Shown here: positions 26,925 through 34,861 of the stretch, piece after piece
How the letters are laid out: each line of letters starts with the position of its first letter
Position numbering within the stretch: the first letter of the stretch is position 1
Origin: CAZOAR01 sp964577985
GTDB lineage: Bacteria; Gemmatimonadota; CAZMKB01; CAZNLH01
Length of the DNA stretch: 34,928 nucleotides
NCBI GenBank assembly: GCA_964577985.1
Contig: CAZOAR010000028.1
Coordinates: forward strand, 1-34,928
Direction of reading: 5' to 3'
Translations under genes and position numbers: made by a program
Notes under the pieces: model-generated
The model's input: only the letters and a program-made list of their open reading frames with translations
Database searches by the model: none
What the model was told of the DNA's origin: nothing

Positions 26925-28900
26925 ACGATATGGCGGTCGGCATAGACACGGGAGGCACGTTTACCGATTTTATCGCCGTGACCGGCGGTGATGTCACAGT
27001 CCGGAAGGTCCCCTCAACGCCGGATGACCCCGCGAGGGCTGTCCTCGACGGGATCAGGGGGCTGCCTGGTGCGGGAGAGGCGCGCAGGATTGTGCATGGA
27101 TCGACTGTCGCCACCAACGCGCTCCTGGAAAGGAAGGGCGCGAGAACGGCGCTCATTACGACAAAGGGCTTCGAGGACGTCATAGAGATCGGCCGCCAGA
27201 CACGTCCGCGCATCTATGACATCATGGTGGAGCGCTTCTCACCGCTCGTTGATCGCTCCGACCGGTTCGGCCTGGCGGAACGAACCGGGCCCTTCGGCGA
27301 GGTGGAGAAGGATGTATCTGTGGAAGAGGTCACGGCCATCGCCGCCGAGTTGAGAGAAAAGGGGATAGAGTCGGTGGCAATATGTCTTCTCAACTCATAC
27401 GCCAACCCGCGGAACGAGCGTGTCGTGGAGGAGAAGCTGAGAGAGTACGGTGGCTGGCCGCTTTCGGTGTCATGCAGGATAGTACCCGAGTACAGGGAAT
27501 ATGAGAGGTGCAGCACCACCGTGATAAACGCGTATGTCAAGGTGCTGATGGCCGGCTATATAGCGTTGTTGAGCCGGGAGCTGAGTGCGGACGTCTTCAG
27601 GGTCATGCAGTCGAACGGCGGTTTCATATCGCCTGCACGGGCGGTGGAGGAACCTGTGCGAACGATCCTGTCAGGCCCGGCCGGGGGCGTCACCGGTGCG
27701 CTGGAGGTGGGTAGACAGGCGGGACTGAGCGATATAATCAGCTTCGACATGGGAGGCACATCGACGGATGTTTGCCTCTGTCGTGGAGAGGTGGCCACGA
27801 CGACAGAGATGGAGACGGGAGGCTGTCCCGTTCGAGTGCCGGTAATCGACGTGCACACCGTCGGGGCCGGTGGCGGATCTATTGTGTGGATAGACGGTGG
27901 TGGCGCGTTGAGAGTCGGGCCAGAGAGCGCGGGTGCGGACCCGGGACCGATCTGCTACGGCGTGGGTCACGACCTGACGGTGACCGACGCGCATCTCTTC
28001 CTCGGGAGGCTCGATGAACGCTGGTTCCTGGATGGGACTATGTCTCTCGATGTCGACAGGGTCTCCTCGGCGATGGACGACCTGGCGGGAAAGGTCGGGA
28101 AGAGCCCTTCCGGGGCCGCGCTTGGGATCATAGAGGTCGCGAATGTCACCATGGAACGGGCCATCAGGGTCATATCTCTCGAAAAGGGGCACGATCCGGG
28201 GGATTTCACACTTGTGGCGTTTGGCGGTGCCGGGGCGCTGCATGCCTGCGACATCGCACGGGATCTCTCGATCGGGAGGGTCCTGATACCTGCTGACGCC
28301 GGCGCGTTGTCGGCAAAGGGGATGCTGACGGCCGATATAGTGATAGACCACTCCGCGAGCGTGCTGGCGGAATGGGAGGGATGGTCCGGCGAGTCGGCAA
28401 CCGCTCTCTTTCGAGGGCTCGAGGCCGATACGTCGTGCGAGATGAAAGATGAGGCCGGAGAAGGCGGTGAATGGACCATCGAGAGGACGATCGACATGCG
28501 TTACGTGGGGCAGAGCTACGAGTTGAATGTGCCATGGTCTGAACATGCGGATGAAGAGTTCCACTGTATGCACCAGAGACGATATGGTTTCGCGGAGCAA
28601 GGCAGGGGCGTCGAGGTCGTGACCGCGAGGGTGCGCGCCGTCAGCCGCGTACCTTGTCCACCGGTCCCCCGCGAGCGTGAGTCTGCCGATATTGCCCGCG
28701 ACGCCCGCACAGGCCGTAGAGAGGTCTATTTCCGGGATGGACCGCGGCGGACAGACGTCTACCTGCGCGGGAGGCTGAGGCCGGGGAACAGGATCGAGGG
28801 GCCCGCGATAGTGGTCGAATACACTGCCACGTCTCTGATTCCACCCGGTGTTGAGGCGAAGGTCGATAGATATGGCAGCCTCATTCTCGAGTTGCGATAA
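26921..28900 (+). CDS. hyuA: Hydantoinase/oxoprolinase subunit A family protein
   Basis: This ATP-dependent amidohydrolase subunit has 659 residues. The N-terminal domain begins with the ASKHA-type phosphate loop GIDTGGTFTDF (about 7-17). The middle has VMQSNGGFIS, ILSGPAGGVTGA and DMGGTSTDVCL, then GAGGGSI and ESAGADPGPICYG. The C-terminal domain ends in a beta-rich segment. The family covers N-methylhydantoinase, 5-oxoprolinase and acetone carboxylase-like enzymes. The pairing with subunit B downstream fits a hydantoin or 5-oxoproline opening enzyme. The start overlaps the deacetylase stop; the frame is open from 26828, but the upstream part is within the preceding gene. Confidence 0.92.
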   Translation: MNDMAVGIDTGGTFTDFIAVTGGDVTVRKVPSTPDDPARAVLDGIRGLPGAGEARRIVHGSTVATNALLERKGARTALITTKGFEDVIEIGRQTRPRIYDIMVERFSPLVDRSDRFGLAERTGPFGEVEKDVSVEEVTAIAAELREKGIESVAICLLNSYANPRNERVVEEKLREYGGWPLSVSCRIVPEYREYERCSTTVINAYVKVLMAGYIALLSRELSADVFRVMQSNGGFISPARAVEEPVRTILSGPAGGVTGALEVGRQAGLSDIISFDMGGTSTDVCLCRGEVATTTEMETGGCPVRVPVIDVHTVGAGGGSIVWIDGGGALRVGPESAGADPGPICYGVGHDLTVTDAHLFLGRLDERWFLDGTMSLDVDRVSSAMDDLAGKVGKSPSGAALGIIEVANVTMERAIRVISLEKGHDPGDFTLVAFGGAGALHACDIARDLSIGRVLIPADAGALSAKGMLTADIVIDHSASVLAEWEGWSGESATALFRGLEADTSCEMKDEAGEGGEWTIERTIDMRYVGQSYELNVPWSEHADEEFHCMHQRRYGFAEQGRGVEVVTARVRAVSRVPCPPVPRERESADIARDARTGRREVYFRDGPRRTDVYLRGRLRPGNRIEGPAIVVEYTATSLIPPGVEAKVDRYGSLILELR

Positions 28901-28965
28901 CCGGTCGCGCTCACGCCGGAGAGGACGTAGCTGGCTCAATCAACCGAAAGAAAGGTGACACGGCT

Positions 28966-30561
28966 GTGACGTACGATCCAGTCACACTGGAGGTGTTCAG
29001 GAACCTCTTCCACTCCGTCGCCGAGGAGATGGGGGTCTCCCTGATGAGGACCGCGTCTTCTCCCAACATAAAGGAGAGGCGGGACTATTCGTGCGCTCTC
29101 TTCGACGCCGATGGATGGCTCGTTGGGCAGGGAGACCACATGCCCGTACACCTCGGGTCGATGCCGCTTTCAGTCAGATTCGCGCTTGATCACGTCGCCA
29201 TGCAGCCGGGAGACGTAGTCGCACTGAATGATCCCTACAGGGGCGGGACGCACCTGCCCGACATCACGCTCGTCTCTCCGTTCCACACGGCGGGTTCATC
29301 GGATCCCGTCTTCTATCTGGCAAACAGGGCGCATCATTCCGACGTCGGTGGCATGAGTCCGGGTTCCATGCCGCTGGCCGGCGAACTGTTCCAGGAGGGT
29401 ATCATCATCCCGCCTCTCCGGCTGGTCAGGGATGGAGTCATAGACGACGACATAATGCGGCTCATCCTCGCCAATGTCAGGACGCCGGATGAGAGGAGGG
29501 GAGACCTGACAGCCCAGCTCGGATCACTCAGGACAGGGGAGCGCCGCCTCGGGGAACTGATCGGGCGTCATGGCCTGGAGAAGGTATCGCTGTATGCCGC
29601 GGAGTTGCGGGGCTATACCGAGCGGGTGATGCGGAGCGTGATAGGTGATATCCCGGACGGAGAATATGTATTTTCCGATTTTCTCGACGACGACGGGATG
29701 GGAAGTGGACCCGTAGAGATAAAGGTCAGAATCACGATCAGCGGGGAGCGTGCGGTGATCGATTTTGCAGGTACCGCCCCGCAGGTAAAGGGCAATATCA
29801 ACGCCAATTATGCCATAACAATGTCTGCGGTATTCTATGTGTTCAGGTGTCTCCTTCCTTACAGGATACCGTCTAATTCAGGGTGTGTGGCGCCGATCGA
29901 AGTCATCGCTCCAGAGGGGAGCGTCGTCAATGCCCTCTTCCCCTCGGCGGTCGCTGCGGGGAACGTGGAGACATCGCAGAGGATAGTGGATGTCCTCTTC
30001 GGCGCCCTGTCGAAGGCGCTGCCTGACAGAATCCCGGCCGCGAGCAGCGGTACAATGAATAACCTGACCCTCGGCGGTGCTGATCCCGCCTCGGGCGGCC
30101 GATACGCCTACTACGAGACGATAGCGGGTGGCATGGGCGCGAGACCGGGGAGCGATGGTCTCGACGCTGTGCACACCCACATGACGAACACGATGAACAC
30201 GCCCGTCGAGGCGCTGGAACGCTATCTTCCGCTGAGAGTCGATCGATATGAGATCGTGCACGGAAGCGGCGGAGAGGGGCGCTACAGGGGTGGCAATGGA
30301 ATCCGGAGAGATTTCAGGTTGCTTTCGGACGCGACGGCGACCATTATTTCGGACAGACGAACGCGCGGGCCATATGGCCTGAGCGGCGGCGAAGAGGGGA
30401 GGCCGGGCAGGAACGTGCTGATCCGGCGGAGTGGGATGGAGGAAGAGCTCCCGTCGAAGGTGGAAGTGCGGCTCGAAGCCGGCGAGACACTGAGTATAAG
30501 AAGCCCCGGGGGTGGAGGGTTCGGGTCAAAGGCGGAAGAGAAAGGGCGGCCTGATGGTTGA
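28966..30561 (+). CDS. hyuB: Hydantoinase/oxoprolinase subunit B family protein
   Basis: This partner subunit of HyuA has 531 residues, the usual length. The characteristic segments are intact: RRDYSCALFDADGWLVGQG, HMPVHLGSMP, NDPYRGGTHLPDITL, NRAHHSDVGGMSPGSMP and, near the end, GGEGRYRGGNGIRR and SPGGGGFG. The start is GTG 28966, preceded by AAAGGTG. A 65-base gap separates it from hyuA. Its last 8 bases overlap the M28 peptidase gene. The two subunits probably form an ATP-driven ring-opening complex in the cytosol. The exact substrate is not determined by sequence. Confidence 0.92.
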   Translation: MTYDPVTLEVFRNLFHSVAEEMGVSLMRTASSPNIKERRDYSCALFDADGWLVGQGDHMPVHLGSMPLSVRFALDHVAMQPGDVVALNDPYRGGTHLPDITLVSPFHTAGSSDPVFYLANRAHHSDVGGMSPGSMPLAGELFQEGIIIPPLRLVRDGVIDDDIMRLILANVRTPDERRGDLTAQLGSLRTGERRLGELIGRHGLEKVSLYAAELRGYTERVMRSVIGDIPDGEYVFSDFLDDDGMGSGPVEIKVRITISGERAVIDFAGTAPQVKGNINANYAITMSAVFYVFRCLLPYRIPSNSGCVAPIEVIAPEGSVVNALFPSAVAAGNVETSQRIVDVLFGALSKALPDRIPAASSGTMNNLTLGGADPASGGRYAYYETIAGGMGARPGSDGLDAVHTHMTNTMNTPVEALERYLPLRVDRYEIVHGSGGEGRYRGGNGIRRDFRLLSDATATIISDRRTRGPYGLSGGEEGRPGRNVLIRRSGMEEELPSKVEVRLEAGETLSIRSPGGGGFGSKAEEKGRPDG

Positions 30562-31756
30562 ATCTGAATGCGGCAACCGGGGCCTGGACGGATACAACCC
30601 GCAGAGGGTCATGGAACAGATACGGGCCCTGAGTGTCCCGAGGCGAACCGGATCGGCCGGGGAGAAGAAGGCGGTCGATTACCTCACCGAGACGTTCCGC
30701 GCAATGAAACTTCCTCTCTCGAGGGAGAAATTCACATTCTCGACCTTCCCCGCGAAGATAGGGACCAGGCTCGCCATCCTCCTCCTGTGGCTGACTCCCA
30801 TACTGGCGTTGAGCCTGCGCGCGATCTCCACCAAAGGTTCGGCCGTCGTTTTCTTCTCCGTCCTGGTCGCCTCATTCACGGGTCTGAAGTGGAATCGATT
30901 TGTCGAGAGGCTCTACGACCTGGGTTTCATGAGAAAGGAGTCAGAGAACCTGTTCGCGATCCTCAAGCCTGAAGAGGTGCTGGGGAGGATAGTCCTCCTC
31001 ACCCATTATGACTCGAAATCACAGTCTCTGCCCCTTTACGTCAGACTCATACTGTACACGGTCTTCTTCGTTGGGCTTGCGGGTGTCTCGCTCCTCGCCC
31101 TTATATTCCAGATCTCGGGCTCGGACACGCTCATCGTCTACCTGTGGGCACCATCTCTGCTCCTCACGATACCCTCTTTCCTGCTGATCTTCAATTTCAG
31201 TGGTAACCGGTCACCGGGGGGAATCGACAACGCCTCGGGAGTCTCGCTACTCATTGAGCTGGCGAGGAACCTGAAAGACAGGGGCATAGCCGGGATAGAG
31301 GTAATCTTTCTCTTCACGGGAGCGGAGGAGGAAGGGCTCGCCGGGGCGCTCAGGTTCATGCAGGGAAAAGGGTCTGAGTATCACCCGCACAACACCTACT
31401 TTGTGAACATAGACGGGATCGGCGCGCCGGGCGACATAGTCCTCTTCTCTCGGCACGGGTTCCCGGTCGTGGACAGCGGTAGGCAACTCGGCGTGGTTCT
31501 CAACGGAGTGTCGAGAGATGCGGGAATCAGTGTTCACCCGACCTATTTCCCTTTCTTCCCCGGGCTCGACCACGTGCCTGTTGCGTACAGGGGCTTCAGG
31601 GCGGTCAGCCTGTCGAGCACCAGCTTGAGCCGGGAGTGTCTGTCAATCCACACGCAGCGGGACAGCGCGGGCAACGTCTCCGCCGATGCGGTCGAGCGAG
31701 GCTATGCCCTGATCTGCGCGCTGGTTCGGGAGCTCGAGCGGGGGGTCTCTGCGTGA
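30554..31756 (+). CDS. Membrane-embedded M28-family metallopeptidase
   Basis: This is a 400-residue zinc aminopeptidase-like protein. The ligands are recognisable: His151/Asp153 in LTHYDS, Asp225 in GGIDNASGV, the Glu cluster in FTGAEEEGL (about 258), Asp in NIDGIG, and a C-terminal His in SIHTQRD. Two hydrophobic blocks precede LTHYDS (about 75-115). Two or three more lie between it and GGIDNASG, separating the first two ligand sites by about 72 residues instead of roughly 20. The catalytic domain therefore appears split by membrane segments. The start overlaps the hyuB stop by 8 bases, and the stop overlaps the next gene. The orientation relative to the membrane is unclear. Confidence 0.8.
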   Translation: MVESECGNRGLDGYNPQRVMEQIRALSVPRRTGSAGEKKAVDYLTETFRAMKLPLSREKFTFSTFPAKIGTRLAILLLWLTPILALSLRAISTKGSAVVFFSVLVASFTGLKWNRFVERLYDLGFMRKESENLFAILKPEEVLGRIVLLTHYDSKSQSLPLYVRLILYTVFFVGLAGVSLLALIFQISGSDTLIVYLWAPSLLLTIPSFLLIFNFSGNRSPGGIDNASGVSLLIELARNLKDRGIAGIEVIFLFTGAEEEGLAGALRFMQGKGSEYHPHNTYFVNIDGIGAPGDIVLFSRHGFPVVDSGRQLGVVLNGVSRDAGISVHPTYFPFFPGLDHVPVAYRGFRAVSLSSTSLSRECLSIHTQRDSAGNVSADAVERGYALICALVRELERGVSA

Positions 31757-32268
31757 TGGACTCGATCCTGTCGTTCCTCGGCCTGTCTGCTCTCTACCTG
31801 GGACTTCTTCTCGGCCTCTTCCTCATCCCGCTCGGCCTGCCCGGGAACTGGCTCATCCTCGGAATCGCAATTCTGAAGGCCTGGGCGACAGGCTTCCAGG
31901 GCCTGACCTTCTCATGGATTCTGCTGCTGCTGGCACTCGCACTCCTCGGGGAGGTGATAGAGTTTCTCCTGGGCATGTACGTCGCCAGGAGGTACGGCGC
32001 CTCACGATGGGGCATGATGGGCGCCTTCTTCGGTGGAATAGCCGGCGGAATAATAGGGACGCCGCTCCTCTTTCCGGGAGTCGGGACGATGGTCGGCGCG
32101 TTCATCGGCGCCTTCGCCGGTGCTTTCGCGCTCGAATACCTTCACCGGATGCGCAGCGATATAGGATACAAAGCGGGTGTCGGTGCGTTTGTCGGCAGGA
32201 TCCTGGCGGTTGTCCTGAAACTGGAGGTTGGAATCGCCATGGTACTCATCCTCATCATCAAGGGGTGA
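31756..32268 (+). CDS. DUF456 family membrane protein
   Basis: This small Gly/Ala/Leu-rich integral membrane protein has about 170 residues. Four or five hydrophobic segments are visible: about 5-25, 28-42, 50-68, 85-125 (Gly-rich GGIAGGIIGTPLLFPGVGTMVGAF, in two parts) and 148-168. The motif IPLGLPGNWLI near the N-terminus, the GEVIEFLLG segment and the Gly-zipper-like stretch match DUF456. Its function is unknown. It starts at ATG 31756, overlapping the M28 stop (TGATG); a GTG at 31753 is also in frame. It is the last gene before the purA promoter. Confidence 0.75.
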   Translation: MDSILSFLGLSALYLGLLLGLFLIPLGLPGNWLILGIAILKAWATGFQGLTFSWILLLLALALLGEVIEFLLGMYVARRYGASRWGMMGAFFGGIAGGIIGTPLLFPGVGTMVGAFIGAFAGAFALEYLHRMRSDIGYKAGVGAFVGRILAVVLKLEVGIAMVLILIIKG

Positions 32269-32285
32269 GCGAAGGATTCCCGTTC

Positions 32286-32314
32286 TTGACATGCGGGACA
32301 GGCAGGGGTATATT
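32286..32314 (+). promoter_or_regulatory. Near-consensus promoter of purA
   Basis: A perfect TTGACA (32286-32291), a 17-base spacer and TATATT (32309-32314) lie just after the DUF456 stop. Transcription should start around 32321, leaving a leader of about 60 bases that contains the terminator-like hairpin described next. Confidence 0.75.
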
Positions 32315-32331
32315 CAACCAGAGGAGATTGC

Positions 32332-32358
32332 TCCCCCGGGGAATGGGGGATTTTTTTT
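32332..32358 (+). terminator. Terminator-like hairpin in the purA leader (possible attenuator)
   Basis: TCCCCC (32332-32337), a 7-base loop, GGGGGA (32345-32350) and eight Ts (32351-32358) form an intrinsic terminator shape inside the purA 5' leader, downstream of its promoter. A competing stem, GGAG (32323-32326) with CTCC (32331-32334), would use part of the left arm. A short ORF, ATG 32363 to TGA 32383 (MDVDRR), overlaps the purA ATG as ATGA. An attenuator is inferred; it could also just end read-through from DUF456. Confidence 0.5.
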
Positions 32359-32379
32359 GGCTATGGATGTGGATAGAAG

Positions 32380-33669
32380 ATGAGCTGTATAGTAGTCCTG
32401 GGGACTCAATGGGGAGATGAGGGGAAGGGCAAGATCGTCGACCGTCTCGCCGAATCGGTCGATATTGTTGCCAGATATCAGGGCGGCGCCAACGCGGGCC
32501 ACACAGTGGTGGTTGGTGGCGATAAGTTCATCCTCCACCAGATTCCTTCCGGTATTCTTCATCCCGGAGTCGTGTGCGTGATCGGAAACGGCGTGGTCCT
32601 CGACCCCCTGACCCTCTTCGATGAGATCGAGGAACTCGAGAATAAAGGCGTCGACACGCGGGACCGGATAAGGATCAGCGGGCGCACCCATCTCATACTG
32701 TCATATCACAAGGCACTTGACAAGGCCCGGGAGGGCAGCCTCGGGGATGACAGAATCGGCACGACCGGCCGTGGTATCGGACCTGCATACGAGGACAAGG
32801 CGGGTCGCGTCGGGATCAGGGTGGCGGATCTCATCGATCAGGATGCTCTCACGAAGCGGGTTCGGGACAACGTCGAGACGAAGAACATCCTCCTGAGACA
32901 CGTTGGAGGGGGTGAGATTCCTGCTGACGAGGTAGTGGACGAGATAATGAGCTGTCGGGAAAGGCTGCTCGATCACATGGACGACACCTCACTTTTCCTG
33001 ACGAGGTGTCTGGAAGAGCGTCAGATGGTCCTCGCCGAGGGCGCCCAGGGAACCATGCTCGATATTGATCACGGGACCTATCCCTTTGTGACATCATCCA
33101 ATACGACCGTGGGGGCGGTCGCCGTGGGACTCGGGATCAGTCCCGCGTGGATCGAAAGGGTGATAGGTGTCGCAAAGGCATACACTACCAGGGTCGGCAG
33201 TGGGCCATTTCCGACAGAGCTCGATTCCGATCTCGGCGACAACCTGAGGAGCGCAGGGAACGAGTTCGGGTCTACCACGGGCAGGCCGAGGAGGTGTGGT
33301 TGGTTTGACGCCCCGGTGGTCAGGCTCGCCGTAAGGCTTAACGGAATTACCGAGCTTGCCGTGACGAAACTCGACGTCCTCGACGGTTTCCGGTCGATCA
33401 GGATAGGGACCGGCTACAGCTATGACGGTGTCACACTGACCGATTTCCCGACGGATCTGACCAGGCTGGAAAAGATAGACCCTGTCTATGAAGAGGTGAA
33501 CGGGTGGGACGGCGCGACGAGCGGGATAGTGGATTCAGAAGAACTGCCGGCAGGAGCCCTCGATTATCTCAGGAAGATAGAAGAGCTTGTCGCGTGCCCG
33601 GTGCGATATGTCTCGACGGGGGTAGAGAGAGGAGAGATAATGGATCTGTGGGAAGACGAGTTTCAGTGA
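32380..33669 (+). CDS. purA: Adenylosuccinate synthetase
   Basis: It joins IMP and aspartate using GTP, the first committed step to AMP. The 429 residues are the standard length. The N-terminus has VVLGTQWGDEGKGKIVD (P-loop and catalytic Asp, about 4-20), then GGANAGHTVVVGG and HQIPSGIL. Further on are GTTGRGIGPAYEDK (about 127-140), EGAQGTMLDIDHGTYPFVT, STTGRPRRCGW and TKLDVLDG. All expected motifs are intact. The ATG at 32380 has only a weak GAAG before it and overlaps the stop of a six-codon upstream ORF. Expression is probably driven by the promoter at 32286. The stop codon overlaps the convergent tdh gene by 7 bases. Confidence 0.97.
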   Translation: MSCIVVLGTQWGDEGKGKIVDRLAESVDIVARYQGGANAGHTVVVGGDKFILHQIPSGILHPGVVCVIGNGVVLDPLTLFDEIEELENKGVDTRDRIRISGRTHLILSYHKALDKAREGSLGDDRIGTTGRGIGPAYEDKAGRVGIRVADLIDQDALTKRVRDNVETKNILLRHVGGGEIPADEVVDEIMSCRERLLDHMDDTSLFLTRCLEERQMVLAEGAQGTMLDIDHGTYPFVTSSNTTVGAVAVGLGISPAWIERVIGVAKAYTTRVGSGPFPTELDSDLGDNLRSAGNEFGSTTGRPRRCGWFDAPVVRLAVRLNGITELAVTKLDVLDGFRSIRIGTGYSYDGVTLTDFPTDLTRLEKIDPVYEEVNGWDGATSGIVDSEELPAGALDYLRKIEELVACPVRYVSTGVERGEIMDLWEDEFQ

Positions 33670-34703
33670 TGCAGAAGCACCTTTCCGGTCTCGCCCGCGT
33701 CTATCATTCCGATCGCTTCATCGAACTGATCGAGCCGCATGCGATGTGTGATCACGGGGCTGACATCCAGTTTTTCTGACTCGAACAACCTGTCCATCTC
33801 CTTCCAGGTGTCGAACATCAGCCGCCCGTTTATCCCCTTTATCTGCAATTCCCTGAATATCACTTCTTCCGCCAGGTTGATCTCCACGTTCCCACCCGGT
33901 ATCCCGAGAAGAGACGCCCTTCCTCCCTTTCTCAACGCCGCGAAACCCTGATGAATCGCGTCGGGGTGGCCTGACATCTCGAGCAGAACATCAACCCCGA
34001 CGCCACCAGTCTCTCGCATGATTATCTCTGTGAGATCCTCCTCGACCGGGTCGATCACGATATCTGCGCCCATCGTGCCCGCGATCTCACGGCGGACCTT
34101 CCTTACCTCCGTGGCGTAGACCCTGCTTGCACCGCCGGCCCTGGCGACGGCGATCGAGAAGAGGCCGATGGGGCCGCATCCGGTGACCAGCACCGTGGTG
34201 TTCTCAATCGTGCCTGAAAACGTGGTATGGACGGCGTTGCCGAGCGGCTCCATGACGGCCGCCGTTTCGGGAGTTACAGCGCTTATGACGGGCCACACGT
34301 TCTCGATCGGTACAACCACGTATTCCGCGAACGATCCATTCCTGTCGACCCCCAGGATCGAGACATTCTCGCAGATGTGCGCGTTGCCGGTGCGGCACTG
34401 GTAGCACGTGCCGTCACTGATGTGGGTCTCCGCGGTGACCAGGTCTCCGACACTGAAACGGGTCGCGTCTCCAGCGATTTCCACTACTTCGCCCGAGAAC
34501 TCATGTCCGATGATCATCGGGGTATGTATCCGCTGTTCCGACCACCTGTCCCAGTGATAGATGTGGACATCGGTCCCGCAGATGGCCATGTATCGGGTCT
34601 TTATGAGCGCCTCCCCGGGGGACGGGACGGGTACGTCGACCTCGGTTATCACGATACCGGGCCCATCGGATCTCTTCATCGCCGCCGTCATTTTATCGCT
34701 CAT
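33663..34703 (-). CDS. tdh: Zinc-dependent L-threonine 3-dehydrogenase
   Basis: This medium-chain dehydrogenase has 346 residues and would oxidise threonine to 2-amino-3-ketobutyrate with NAD+. Catalytic zinc ligands are Cys42 in AICGTDVHIYHWD and His67-Glu68 in GHEFSGEV; the WDRWSEQRI segment after it is typical of Tdh. The Rossmann motif is GCGPIGLF. The structural zinc site has Cys100, Cys103 and Cys111, but the fourth position (residue 97) is Asp where E. coli Tdh has Cys. The C-terminus INGRLMFDTWKEM also favours Tdh over sorbitol-type enzymes. It converges on purA with overlapping stops and has its own promoter on the minus strand. Confidence 0.88.
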   Translation of the reverse strand: MSDKMTAAMKRSDGPGIVITEVDVPVPSPGEALIKTRYMAICGTDVHIYHWDRWSEQRIHTPMIIGHEFSGEVVEIAGDATRFSVGDLVTAETHISDGTCYQCRTGNAHICENVSILGVDRNGSFAEYVVVPIENVWPVISAVTPETAAVMEPLGNAVHTTFSGTIENTTVLVTGCGPIGLFSIAVARAGGASRVYATEVRKVRREIAGTMGADIVIDPVEEDLTEIIMRETGGVGVDVLLEMSGHPDAIHQGFAALRKGGRASLLGIPGGNVEINLAEEVIFRELQIKGINGRLMFDTWKEMDRLFESEKLDVSPVITHRMRLDQFDEAIGMIDAGETGKVLLHH

Positions 34704-34738
34704 TGTTTCGTTCCTTCTTCTTAATGGGTTTCTAATCG

Positions 34739-34756
34739 AGAGACGCTCCCGTCTCT
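34739..34756 (-). other. Hairpin in the tdh leader
   Basis: AGAGACG (34739-34745) and CGTCTCT (34750-34756) form a perfect 7-bp stem with a 4-base loop. It lies between the predicted transcription start (about 34765, minus strand) and the tdh ATG at 34703, so it would fold near the 5' end of the mRNA. The role is unknown; an RNA-stability element or operator is possible. Confidence 0.45.
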
Positions 34757-34771
34757 GGCAGTGTCTAAGAT

Positions 34772-34799
34772 ATTATACAAGATCGGCCGGATATTTCAA
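34772..34799 (-). promoter_or_regulatory. Promoter of tdh
   Basis: On the minus strand, TTGAAA (34799-34794) and a perfect TATAAT (34777-34772) are separated by 16 bases. They lie about 70 bases upstream of the tdh start in the only AT-rich patch of the gap. Confidence 0.7.
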
Positions 34800-34861
34800 C
34801 CTTCGATTGCAGCCCTGGAGTTTCCCCGGAAAATCCGGTCAAACCTCCATACGTTTTTTCC

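Noticed and set aside
32367..32420. Alternative purA-region start at ATG 32367
   Set aside because: It is out of frame with purA and ends after 17 codons; no conserved protein results.
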